Part shown: positions 19,780 to 29,273 of the stretch, one piece after another
Position numbering within the stretch: position 1 is the first letter of the stretch
Layout: every line of letters begins with the position of its first letter
Origin: Macrocystis pyrifera
Lineage: Eukaryota; Sar; Phaeophyceae; Laminariales; Laminariaceae
Reading direction: 5' to 3'
Assembly: GCA_031763025.1 (NCBI GenBank)
Contig: JASSKH010000035.1
Span: forward strand, 2,640,320 to 2,704,319
DNA: 64,000 nt
Translations under genes and position numbers: made by a program
Notes under the pieces: generated by a model
The model's database searches: none
What the model was told of the DNA's origin: nothing
The model's input: only the letters and a program-made list of their open reading frames with translations

Positions 19780-20070
19780 TATCGATTGTGCTCAGAAACA
19801 CGACGGAGACGTTACATCTAATATTAGGGAGTTCCGTATATTGATATAGGCTTATAGGAGAGGGATATTTAGTCGGATATTCGGGGGGATAAACGGGGGC
19901 GCCTAAACGGGAGGTTATTCCCGCGTCATGTTGGATAATAACCTGCATACGATGCATGAGCTGTCACTCGACAGCTCGGATATAATATAAGAGGAGTTCC
20001 GTGTTACTGTCTGGAGTCAACAACGCGTTCCCGTGCCAGCTGCGCCTATTCCTTTAGAGATCAATCAACA
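19780..20070 (+). repeat. Copia-2 5' LTR
   Basis: 291 bp, matched by 26137-26414 with one indel of about 13 bp near 19893 (a GGGGGCGCCTAAAC-like stretch absent from the 3' copy). It contains GGATATAATATAAGAGG (about 19978-19994), a TATA-like promoter candidate. The sequence right after it, CACTAGTGAG, is the putative primer-binding site shared with Copia-1. Confidence 0.93.
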
Positions 20071-20145
20071 CACTAGTGAGTCCGGCGATCTTCTGTTGGC
20101 AAGCATAGCCAAGGCCAACCTAGAGAGGTGGGAACCTGCTTCGGC

Positions 20146-21666
20146 ATGCCTAGTTTCGAGGATATGCCCAGTCAAGAAGCCAGCGTGGAGAGTGAAAAGA
20201 TCATAGAGGAGATGAGGAAGAAAATAGAGGTCCAGGAAAGGACGATGGAGGATCAGAGACTACGCGCCAAGAGGGACGCGCAGGGAGCAGGAAAGGAAGG
20301 GGGGGGCGGTGGGGGGACGAGAGGAGAAGGAACTGCTGGAAGACAACAAGCAGCGTCGACGGTGCCGACACCTGGGCTGGAGACCCGATCAGGCATGTCA
20401 TTACCTTCTTTGTACCGCCCAAGTTTGTTCCAGTCGAGACCCCCGAAGTTCGATAATGTAGAGGCCCACTTTAGCATGTGGCGTAGTAAGTTTTTGGCAT
20501 CATCGCTTGGGTGCTTGCATGTACTCAGTAGCACAGCAAACCCAGTTATGGTGGGTGACATGAGGGTTTCGCCGGACGAATTAGCCTCCAGACATTCCCC
20601 CCAGGAGATTAGGGACGCGCGATTGGTGTATGGATTGATGATGGAGGCCATGACAGGATACGATATGGCTGAGTTTAGAATGCAGAAGGCAATGTCTCCG
20701 AGTGGTGCTTGGAAGGAGTTGGAAGACTATTACATGCCGAAGACGATAGCAGCAACACACAGATTGAGGAGGGAGTTTGATACCATCCGAATGGCTGAGG
20801 ACAAAAACCCCTGGCTGTTCCTCGGAAGGGTGGACAAGGCAGCAGATGAACTGGCGATGTTAGGATGTGGTAAGAGTGCAGAGGAAGTAAACCGCCTCAT
20901 TGTTACCAACCTCTCATATTTGTATACTATTCAAAGCAAATCAATTCTTTCCCGCCCTTCCATCCCCCGTTCCGAGATCGATGACATCATCCGTGACGCG
21001 TATGCAAACGACAAGGTAGAGAAGGAGATGGTTTCTAGGGCGTTGGGCGTGCAGGGAGTGGTAGATCAGCATGCCTTGTACGCCGGAGGTGCGCAGCCTG
21101 CCGGTGGCGGAGGTGCGGGTCCAGGAGGGGGAAGGAGGAACAGGAGAGGCGGGAGGCTCAAGGATGGGCAACAGCAGCAGCAGCAGCAGCAGAGACAGTA
21201 TCAACAGTAGCAGCAGCAGCCCCAGCAGCAGCAGCAGCAGCAGCAGCAGCTCCAGCGACAGTATCAGCAGCAGCAGCCCCAGCAGCAGCAGCAGCACCAA
21301 CGGCAGCAGCAGCAGCCCCAGCATCAGCAGCAGCAGCACCGTCCCCATCAGCAACGTGGCAACCGGGGAGGAGCTTCGTCGGGGGGGACAACCGGCCCCA
21401 AATGGCGTTGGGATGCCGTGGCCTGCAGGTACCGTTGGGATGACTCAGCCCCAGACCCCTTCGGTACGGGTGGAGTAGTCCCCCCCATGGGTCGGGTACC
21501 TACCGACCCACCACCAGAGACGTTGCCGCCGATGCCCCCGCCGCCCGCAGCGGCTCCGACAGGCTGGGGCCTCCCACCGAATAACACATGAAGGCGCAAG
21601 GGGCCCTGCTTCCGGTGCGGCAGACCGGGCCACCACGCCGCGGAATGCCAGGCAGGTCCCGCGCAA
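20146..21666 (+). pseudogene. gag: Copia-2 Gag with poly-Gln tract and zinc knuckle
   Basis: The first in-frame ATG is at 20146. The N-terminus is a charged coiled-coil-like stretch (SEKIIEEMRKKIEVQERTM), then a Gly-rich segment, then UBN2-type Gag (about 20400-21070: PPKFDNVEAHFSMWRSKF, then YYMPKTIAATHRLRREFDTI). A CAG microsatellite (21163-21350) encodes long Gln runs and holds a TAG at 21208-21210 in place of one CAG. The frame continues through a Pro-rich region, a TGA at 21589-21591, and the single zinc knuckle CFRCGRPGHHAAEC (about 21605-21646), then into Pol. Gag and Pol are thus a single frame apart from these two stops. Confidence 0.85.
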
Positions 21667-23408
21667 ATGAATGTCGCTTTCCCGTGTGCCGCTTCTCCTC
21701 AACCCGCCCAACAACCATACTACGGAGGTGGCTGGCTGCAGGAGACGCCCTACGGCAGTGGTGGGTATACCTCGGCCGGAGCTTCCCCGCCACAACAACC
21801 CTCCTTCAGCACTTCCCCCTCCCCTGGCCCAGCGAACAACGGCAACCCTACGCCTACGTTCGATCCGCACCTCCTCACCGCGCAGTTTGCGCACCAAGGC
21901 AAGGCGACTGATTATTTGTGTTGGGTTAATGGGAGAGAAGAGTGGGTAGCGGATTCGGGAGCAACCTTTCATGTGACTGGTAACCCTTTTGGTATGGTAA
22001 ACTATACTCCCCCTCCCGCTGGTAAGAGCCGTTTGGTGGTCGGTGACATGAGGTCACTGAAGATAGAGTACTTCGGCCAGATTCCAATTGTGATGCACAG
22101 CTCTCAGGGTGACGTTCAAGTTAGGCTGATGGACGTAGCATACGTACCCGGTGTTCGCTTCAACTTATTTTCGCTTCATGCAGTAATGTTGAAATGCCCG
22201 GTGACACTTGATGCTCAGGGAGCTCACACGTTGAATGGACAGCTGTCTTTCGTGCGTAGGGACGCGGGTTCATACGTAGACGCCACGCGGATTGTAGAGA
22301 CCCCGATTGCTGCCGCTGTTTTGGCTCCTGGAAAAATGAGGAGGATCGATATTAACGACCTTCACGTTGCCCTTGCCCACTCCCATGCTGACACTCTCCG
22401 TGAGACGGCACGCCAGATGGGCATTAAGGTTTTCGGGGAGTTGGTTCCGTGTGCTGGGTGTTCTGAGGCGAAAGGGAGGAGGATGGCGGTGCCGTGGACG
22501 ACCGAGTGCCGTTCTACCAGGCCTCTGGAGCGTCTGTTCGTGGATCTGTCGGGACAACAGCCTACGTCTGCTGGCGGTGCGCAGTACTTGATGATGATCA
22601 TCGACGACTACTCGCGACTGGGGTGGCCGTATTTCTTGAAGCGGAAGTCCGACGTCCCGAAGGTCTTCGCTGGTTTCCTGGCCGACATCAACGCGAAGGG
22701 TGTGCCGTCCATCGTGGAGTGCCTTCGCTCGGACAACGGCACCGAATTCACCAAGGCGGAGTTCGTGGAGTTGCTCAACCACCACGGCATCCGCCGCGAG
22801 TACACGCCCGTCGATTCTCCGAAGCATGACGGGGTGGTCGAGCGACGGATCGCCATGACGCTGGAGCTTGCATTGGCGTCCCGCCTGGAGGCCACCCGCC
22901 TGTTCGGCGATGCAAGGATACCGGCGACGCAGCCCCTCTGGGCTGAGTCATACGTGTACGCGAGCGATGTGATCAACATGACGGCGAGGGTAAGGGACAA
23001 GCCGGAAATGCACTCGCCGTACCGCAAATTCTACGGGAGACCACCGTTTGCGCGGCTGCTCCCGTTTCTGAAGCCGGGCTTCCACCACGTCAGGAGGTCC
23101 CTGAAGACCGAGCCAAAGGCGAAGGCTTGCTTCTACCTCAACGGCGGCAACCACCACGCAGCTGTCTGCAGCAAGATCCTGCTGATGTCTGGCCGAAGGT
23201 CGTTGTCCCGTGACGTCACTTGGGAACACCCGAGGAAACCGTTTGTGGGGTTACTGCCTTCGGAGGAGGAGAGCTCCCCGCCGCCACCGTCGCCGTCACC
23301 ACCGCCGCCGGGTGCGCCGGAGCCTCTGAGGGGCCCCGACGTACGGCCCGAGCCACCGTCCCCATCTCCACTGCTGCCGCCGCAACCGCCGTCATCACCG
23401 CCGCTACA

Positions 23409-23439
<31 letters not shown>

Positions 23440-24075
23440 TCGCCGTCACCGTCACCGTCGCTGCCGCCGTCATCGTCACCGCCGCCGCTACAGCCACCGT
23501 CACCGCCACCGCCGTCGCCGCTGTTATCATCGCCGTCGCCGCCGCAGCAGTCACCGCAGCCACAGCTTTCGCAGCGTGCTGCCCGGGCACTGGATTCTTA
23601 TATTCCGGACCCGGAGGATGGCGATGTTCTGAGGGGGCGGACAAGGGGGGAGACTGCACGACACCAGGAGAGCGGTGGCGCTGTGCAGAGAGGGCGGACT
23701 AAGGGGGAGACCGCACGACACCAGGAGGGTGGTAGCGGTGTGCAGGGTGATCGGGCCAGCGGGGAAGCTGGGCGACACCCGGAAGGTGGAGATGTGCTGA
23801 GGGGGCGGACGAGAGGGGAGACTGCGTGGAACCGCCAGGCTACGGCGCATGGGCTGCTGTCGTTGATGGCAGCACGGGAAGGTACAGGCCATGTACTTTT
23901 CCACCAAGCCCCACCGCGCGAGAACTCTCCCCTTCCCACACGCCCGGCGAGCGAGCGCCGAACTCGTATGCTGAAGCGTGTGCGGACGAGTATTCGGCCA
24001 CCTGGAGACAGGCGATGGACAAGGAGTACCATGGGCTGGCGGACGCGGGGACGTTTGGAGCGACGTAGCAACTAG
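21667..24075 (+). CDS. pol: Copia-2 Pol: protease, integrase and Pro-rich/repeat linker
   Basis: Protease: WVADSGATFHVTG with Asp at 21952, then VAYVPGVRFNLFSLH. Pre-integrase zinc site: HVALAHSHADTL and CAGCSEAKG. Integrase triad: Asp in LFVDLSGQQ (about 22540), Asp in RSDNGTEF (about 22729-22752), Glu in HDGVVERRIA (about 22828-22857). After KPFVGLLPSEEE the protein becomes a run of about 100 Pro/Ser residues (23270-23560, CCG-rich), then four imperfect units of about 19 residues around GRTRGETARHQEGG (23617-23840). The RT entry block lies in a different frame (about 23955-24068), so a frame change occurs in the linker near 23850-23950 and the last 75 or so residues before the stop at 24075 are out of frame. 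Confidence 0.88.
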
Positions 24076-25480
24076 AAGGGCTCAACGTCATCTCGGCGAA
24101 GTGGGTGTTCGCCTGGAAGTCCAACGAGCATGGTGACGTGGTGCGGGCGAAAGCAAGGCTGGTGGCACGAGGTTTCAAGCAGCGTGAGGGTATTGATTTC
24201 TTTGAGACTTTTGCTCCGACGCCTGCAGCGTCTTGTTTCCGTTTGTTGGGTGCTATTGCGTCCGAGTTGGGTTTGGATTTGTGTCATTTTGATGCTGAGC
24301 AGGCGTTCGTGCAGTCGAGTTTGGATGAGGATGTATTCATGCGACTACCCCCCGGCTGCGGCGAAATGTCTGGTAAGGTAGTCAGGTTGAATCGCTGTCT
24401 CTACGGCTTGAAGCATGCGTCGAGGTCGTGGCACAACCACCTTCTCACTCACATGAAGAGTCTAGGATTTCAGCAGAGCCCCGCTGACGCGTGTGTCATG
24501 AGGTTGGTCGAGTCGGGCTCTGTCTCCATTGTAACGGTAGTTCATGTGGAAGATATTTTGGCTGTAGGACTCAAGGCTAGATGCGATCAGTTCTGTGAAG
24601 ACCTGAACAACCTTGTTCCGATCAATAATCTGGGCGAGTTGCGGTGGTATGCTGGTTGTTTTTCGAGGGATTGGGATGCTGGTACTTTGACGATTTCGCA
24701 GCAGGCGTTCGCTGAAAATACCGCGGCGAGGTTTGGTGTTAGTTCTGGGAGGAATAACCCGCTTTCGACTGGTGTGAAGCTCGAGGAGTTTGACGAGAAT
24801 GAACCCGTGGGTGATTGGCCTTTCCGCGAGTTGGTGGGGTGCTTGATGTGGCTTGCGAACCAAACACGACCGGATATTGCGAACGCGGTAAGGGCGATAG
24901 CGAGGTACACGAATAGGCCGAGGGAAGTACACTGGAAGACAGCAGTCGGTATTTTAGAGTATATATTTTCTACGAGTGATTTTGGCTTTACGTTCCAGAA
25001 GGGTAGCGGGCTTGAGCTGGTAGCGTTTGCAGATGCAGACTATGCCAACAAAGCCACTGAAAGGAGGTCAGTTTCCGGTGGGGCTATAATGTGTGCTGGG
25101 GCGTGTGTGTGCTGGTTTTCTAGGACGCAGAAATGCGTCACACTCTCAACCACGGAGGCCGAATATGTAGCACTGGCAGACACTATCAAGGAGGCAATGT
25201 TCATGCGCTATGTATGGAGTTTTATTTTTCCGGGGTTTGGGCGAGATGCATTACGGTTTTCGAGGATAACGAGGGGGCAACGCACCTGGCACAAAATCCA
25301 GTGTGCACGTCGAATTCGAAGCACATCGACGTACGACACCACTTTTTGCGGGAGCTTATTTTTAAGGGGGAGTTTGTTATTACCCATGTAGAGTCGGAGA
25401 AACAGCATGCAGACTTCTTGACAAAGCCGCTCAACAACACGGTGTTTCGTTACCACCGGGATTTTCTGATGAATATTTGA
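23950..25480 (+). pseudogene. pol: Copia-2 reverse transcriptase and RNase H
   Basis: RT starts YAEACADEYSATWRQAMDKE, meets a TAG at 24066-24068 and continues in the same frame: AKWVFAWKSNEHGDVVRAKA, CHFDAEQAFVQSSLDEDVF (first Asp), LNRCLYGLKHASRSW. The polymerase box reads VHVEDILAVG (about 24541-24570): Glu replaces the first Asp of the DD pair, which should cripple polymerisation. RNase H: FADADYANKATERRS, STTEAEYVALAD, then after a frame change near 25245 VFEDNEGATHLAQ, SKHIDVRHHFLRE and HADFLTKPL. It ends TGA 25478-25480. Confidence 0.88.
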
Positions 25481-26136
25481 CGCGGTTTTTCCGAGGTGGA
25501 AGGTTTTATGTTATTTTTGAGTGAAGGGTTTGTCTGAACTACGTATAAATCCGAAGATGTTGCCGTTTTTCCCTGGCTAATTCCGAGGATGATACCATTT
25601 CGTTCCTGGTGATGGATTTCGAGAGTTTTTGGTGTTTTCGAGTAGTCCCAACGTCAAATAAAATTCAAGTGAAGGAATGTACGCTATCTCGCATTACCGT
25701 CGCGATCTGTGTATCTATGGCGGGAGTAGGGGACAAGGGGAGACTCTTGTCCGGGGGAACGGGGGTTCCTTGCGATCTCTGGCATTTGTTTTCTTGGCTT
25801 ATTTTTTATTTTGATAAGTATGACTACTGTGATATTTTATATGATTTGCATTAATTTCTCATGAAATAGAAGGAGATTTTTTGGATAAGATTGAAGAGAG
25901 ACTATGAAGCGCCTGGGGGCGTGTGCGGTCCATAGAAAATGTTTTCTGAGTTGGAGAGTTTGGATAGTATTTTGGAAATTGAGAGTTTGATTTTTTATTC
26001 TGAGTGAAATTATGTTTCTGAATTTCGTATGAGTTGCTCATAATATTGAGATGTTTCCACCCAGCGGAGTCGTACATTGTAGTGTACAGAGCTGGGGGGA
26101 TATTAAAGTATGGTCGTGTATAATGAGCAGGGGGGA
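25481..26136 (+). other. Copia-2 3' untranslated region and polypurine tract
   Basis: AT-rich, with no credible gene. Its last bases, AGCAGGGGGGA, sit directly against the 3' LTR and are the likely plus-strand primer. Confidence 0.7.
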
Positions 26137-26414
26137 TATTGATTGTGCTCAGAAACACGACGGAGACGTTACATCTAATATTAGGGAGTTCCATATATTG
26201 ACATAGGATTGTAGGAGAGGGATATATAGTCGGAAATTCGGGAGGATAAACGGGAGGTTTATTCCCGCGTCATGTTGGATAATAACCTGCATACGATGCA
26301 TGAGCTGTCACTCAACAGCTCGGATATAATATAAGAGGAGTTCCGTGTTACTGTCTGGAGTCAACCACGCGTTCCCGTGCCAGCTGCGCCTATACCTTTA
26401 GAGATCAATCAACA
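26137..26414 (+). repeat. Copia-2 3' LTR
   Basis: 278 bp, TATTGATTGTGCTCAG to ATCAATCAACA, colinear with the 5' LTR except for one indel and scattered substitutions. It is followed by CTACT, the right-hand target-site duplication. Confidence 0.93.
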
Positions 26415-26765
26415 CTACTGCACAACGATTCCTTGACAGCTAGACCTACTCCGTACAACCCTTGCCTGGCAACTGTTTTTTCCTGACCTGAACACAAAAC
26501 ACGATACCCTGCCGCACGGAACGTCGTGCTGCCGGACCTCCGAGTTTCCTGCAGGCCAATAAAGTCACAGCCGAGTTGCCGTCCCTTCGCCAGCACACGC
26601 TCGTCATGTCCGTTCCCGTTCTTCCCCATGACAGCCAGGGTGCGCACATTGTAGGTCGTTGCCGCCACAAGTGCCCCCTTATGTCTCTTACGAGCCTCGC
26701 GTTCTGCTTCCTTTGCTAGCCGACGTGAGGCTCGTCCCCGCCTCCTTTTTTTACGTCTTTTGTTT
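26415..26765 (-). pseudogene. LINE segment 1 of 3: basic N-terminus and first half of APE endonuclease
   Basis: Minus strand from about 26765: a very basic stretch (RRGRASRRLAKEAEREARKR) leads into ATTYNVRTLAVMGKNGNG and CDFIGLQETRRSG, the first endonuclease motifs with the catalytic Glu of QETR (about 26555), then GLYGVGLAVKESLCSS where Copia-2 cut in. After removing Copia-2 the next residues, SVYAHQFIDKQLMSMRFEL, are the expected continuation, with one frame change. The upstream limit is unclear; minus-strand sequence to about 27190 might still be LINE 5' region. Clade not assigned; the TYNVRTL type occurs in RTE/CR1-like APE LINEs. Confidence 0.85.
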
Positions 26766-27199
26766 CTTCTTCTCTATGGCAATAGTGGCTCTGCGTTTCG
26801 TAACCCGGTACGCGCCTTGGCTTCCGTTGGCTGGGTGCAGCCGTCCCAGCCAACGCCGACACTCCCATCCTTCCTGTCGTGCATGCATACCCACGCTGTG
26901 GCCAGCCTCTTCACTCCCCCGGCTGCCCACGTGGCGCTCTCTGCCGTGGTGATGTACCCGTCCTCCCTGAGGGATGAACTCCTTGGCGTCGGGGTTAAGA
27001 AGAAAAAACAAACATCACCACCACCCCACGCGGTCCTTAAAGCGAACAGGCCACCAGCCGGACCACGCAAGTTTCCCTCTCTACCCAGCCCGAAGCTCGA
27101 TGTTCGTGTGACTGTCGCTAGACCGCTGCAGGTCCTGGCGGACTTCCTCGGCCCACCCCAAGCACAGGGCAGGCCGAAGTTGCATCTCTAGGATTAGTA

Positions 27200-29273
27200 G
27201 TATGGCACGATGGTACGATGTTGTAGATATATTTTATGGCTAAATTTGTCCGGTGGTATGGTATGTTTCAGTATATAAGGTCCGTAAAGGTCGAATACGT
27301 CGTAAGAATTTCTGTAACGACCTTATATATCGACCATTGAAAAGTGTTCGAAAATGTAAGCCATGCGGACAGACAGCCATGTACGCGAGTTGCCGCTAAC
27401 CTCAAATCTACGCTCCAAGCCACGAAAACCAAGTCACCCTCAACCTCACGGCGTAGGCACTCCTCGGGCGGGAAGCAAAACTTGACACTGACTGCCGACG
27501 CCATTTTCCTCGGGGTCCACCTTTTGGCCGTGAATGATGACATCCGTCACCTTCTACCGCCGTTCAATGTGACTTGGTAGCTGAATTCCGGCCGCTCGAT
27601 GGCTAGTTTTTCCCCGTGGCCCCGTTCAATGCAACATGGTGCACCCAGGGAAAATGGAGTACTGCAGATGGACTAGACTTGAACTCTGGGGATCTAGAGG
27701 TTATTGGAGCCTTTGGTCTCTGGTACCTGAGATCCTGGTATTCATGATGGGGTCTGGGTATTAGGAGTCTGGATGTTTGAATGTCTGAATGCATGGCACC
27801 CCTGAATACAAGCGGTTTCAAGCATCCAGGCTCCAGACACCGGGATTCACGGCAGCCAGGTCGCTTTATGGATACCAGGGTATCAGGATACCAAGTACCA
27901 TGGACCTAAAGCAGACCACAAATCGATTCTCAAAGTCCCAATGTAGTCCATCCACGGTGCTACTTTATTCTCCCTGGACTCACCATGTTACAGAAGGCAT
28001 CGACCCTAACTCCATATTTAGACCAGGAATATCGCATTTGCGCCATAGTGTTACTTGCTGCTTTACCTCGACCGAGTAGAGACTACCACGTACGTCTTAG
28101 ATCTGCTCGTAAGATCTTCCGATCTGAACCTCCTAAGTACTGCAGTCTTGCAGCAGTGCAAAAGTAGTACTATACTACAGTCGAAACAGTCAGCGCTGTT
28201 GTTGACTAGCAATGCATCAAACGCGGCCATGAAAACGACAGTGAGGTACACATGCCGCAAGCTTTCTGTCGTAGCTTTGTCAGTTGGGAGGAAACGTTGC
28301 AGGTCGGGAACACCTGCTCCACAATGCATCGACGTCAAGAGTAAACCAAGGACAACCTTGTGCCGCCCGAAAACGAAAGAAGCCAAAATCCGAACCTCAG
28401 TGCAACTGTGGTGGTACCATCAACCTGAATACTGCATACCATCACCGTTATCGCTCCCGTGAGCGCGACTGATGCTGCACTAACCAAACGTGTTGGTAAT
28501 TCGACTGCCGGCATGGTAGAACTACTGTCAGGATGCCCCTATGTTTCTAGACGTTAGCGTGGAGAATACTCTGCTCGAGCCTACTGTAAGCATCAGGCAA
28601 GACTATCGTCGGTATAAATTTAGGATCTTGATCTGATTCTGGCTTGTAGGCTGAAGCATACCGTAGCGCTACCACCATCCAGTTCGGAGCAGAATCCCCA
28701 ACACGATGTTCCGAACGAAAGCATCGATTCACGTCATCATGCAACACATGCTACATCATCTACCAGTTGGAGGTGCACACCGTCGATCACCCCTTTTGGT
28801 CCCATCCACGAGCAATTTCCACTCTTTCTCACAACGGCGGGAGAAGATCTGGTATACTTGTTTTAAATGTTTTTGTAACGTATGTAGTATTTCCACCCCT
28901 TTTGGGTATGGTTTGACCAAACTCACCCTGCAGGCCAAAGGAATACACCGGGGAAACGATAATACGCACTCCCAGATACACTATTGTGCGCAAGCAGTAG
29001 CGGCAGTGGTAGAATACCTAAATGAAGCCTCGAAGACGACGACCAACGCAATTAAATTGCCCAGGAACCACCCAACCCTCGTGGACGAACAACGCTCGAA
29101 CGTACATGAACATCTTCAAGTCAGACGATGAACACATTGCCGAGAGAGGTCGCGCGATAAAGCGCTCGAACTGTCGATGTGCGCATCAATAGGCCGCACA
29201 CTCGTTGGGCGAGTGCTGAGGCAAATGAACCAGGGAAGAGGGGGTTCATAGGAACAAATCGGCATCGTGTTTG
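27200..29273. other. Intergenic, no recognised gene
   Basis: Only short unsupported open frames. Composition drifts and there are short direct repeats such as CCAGGATACC-like runs near 27720-27900. Sequence downstream of the ODA16 stop (below 29274) must hold its 3' UTR and polyadenylation site, but no signal stands out. Confidence 0.5.

Larger units (their letters stand above)
19780..26414 (+). mobile_element. Ty1/Copia retrotransposon Copia-2, inserted in the same LINE
   Basis: LTRs at 19780-20070 and 26137-26414, flanked by the 5-bp duplication CTACT (19775-19779 and 26415-26419). Ends read TATCGATTG or TATTGATTG on the left and CAATCAACA on the right; the right end implies an original TGTTGATTG, so the first G has become A in both copies. 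Gag, protease and integrase lie in one frame interrupted by two stops (21208, 21589); RT/RNase H follows after a frame change. Joining the flanks on the minus strand brings the LINE endonuclease back together. It is less damaged than Copia-1 but still defective. Confidence 0.93.

Noticed and set aside
23216-23702. Ala/Val/Thr-rich open frames on both strands over the CCG repeat
   Set aside because: Products of the trinucleotide repeat read in other frames; the supported frame is the Pro/Ser linker of Copia-2 Pol.
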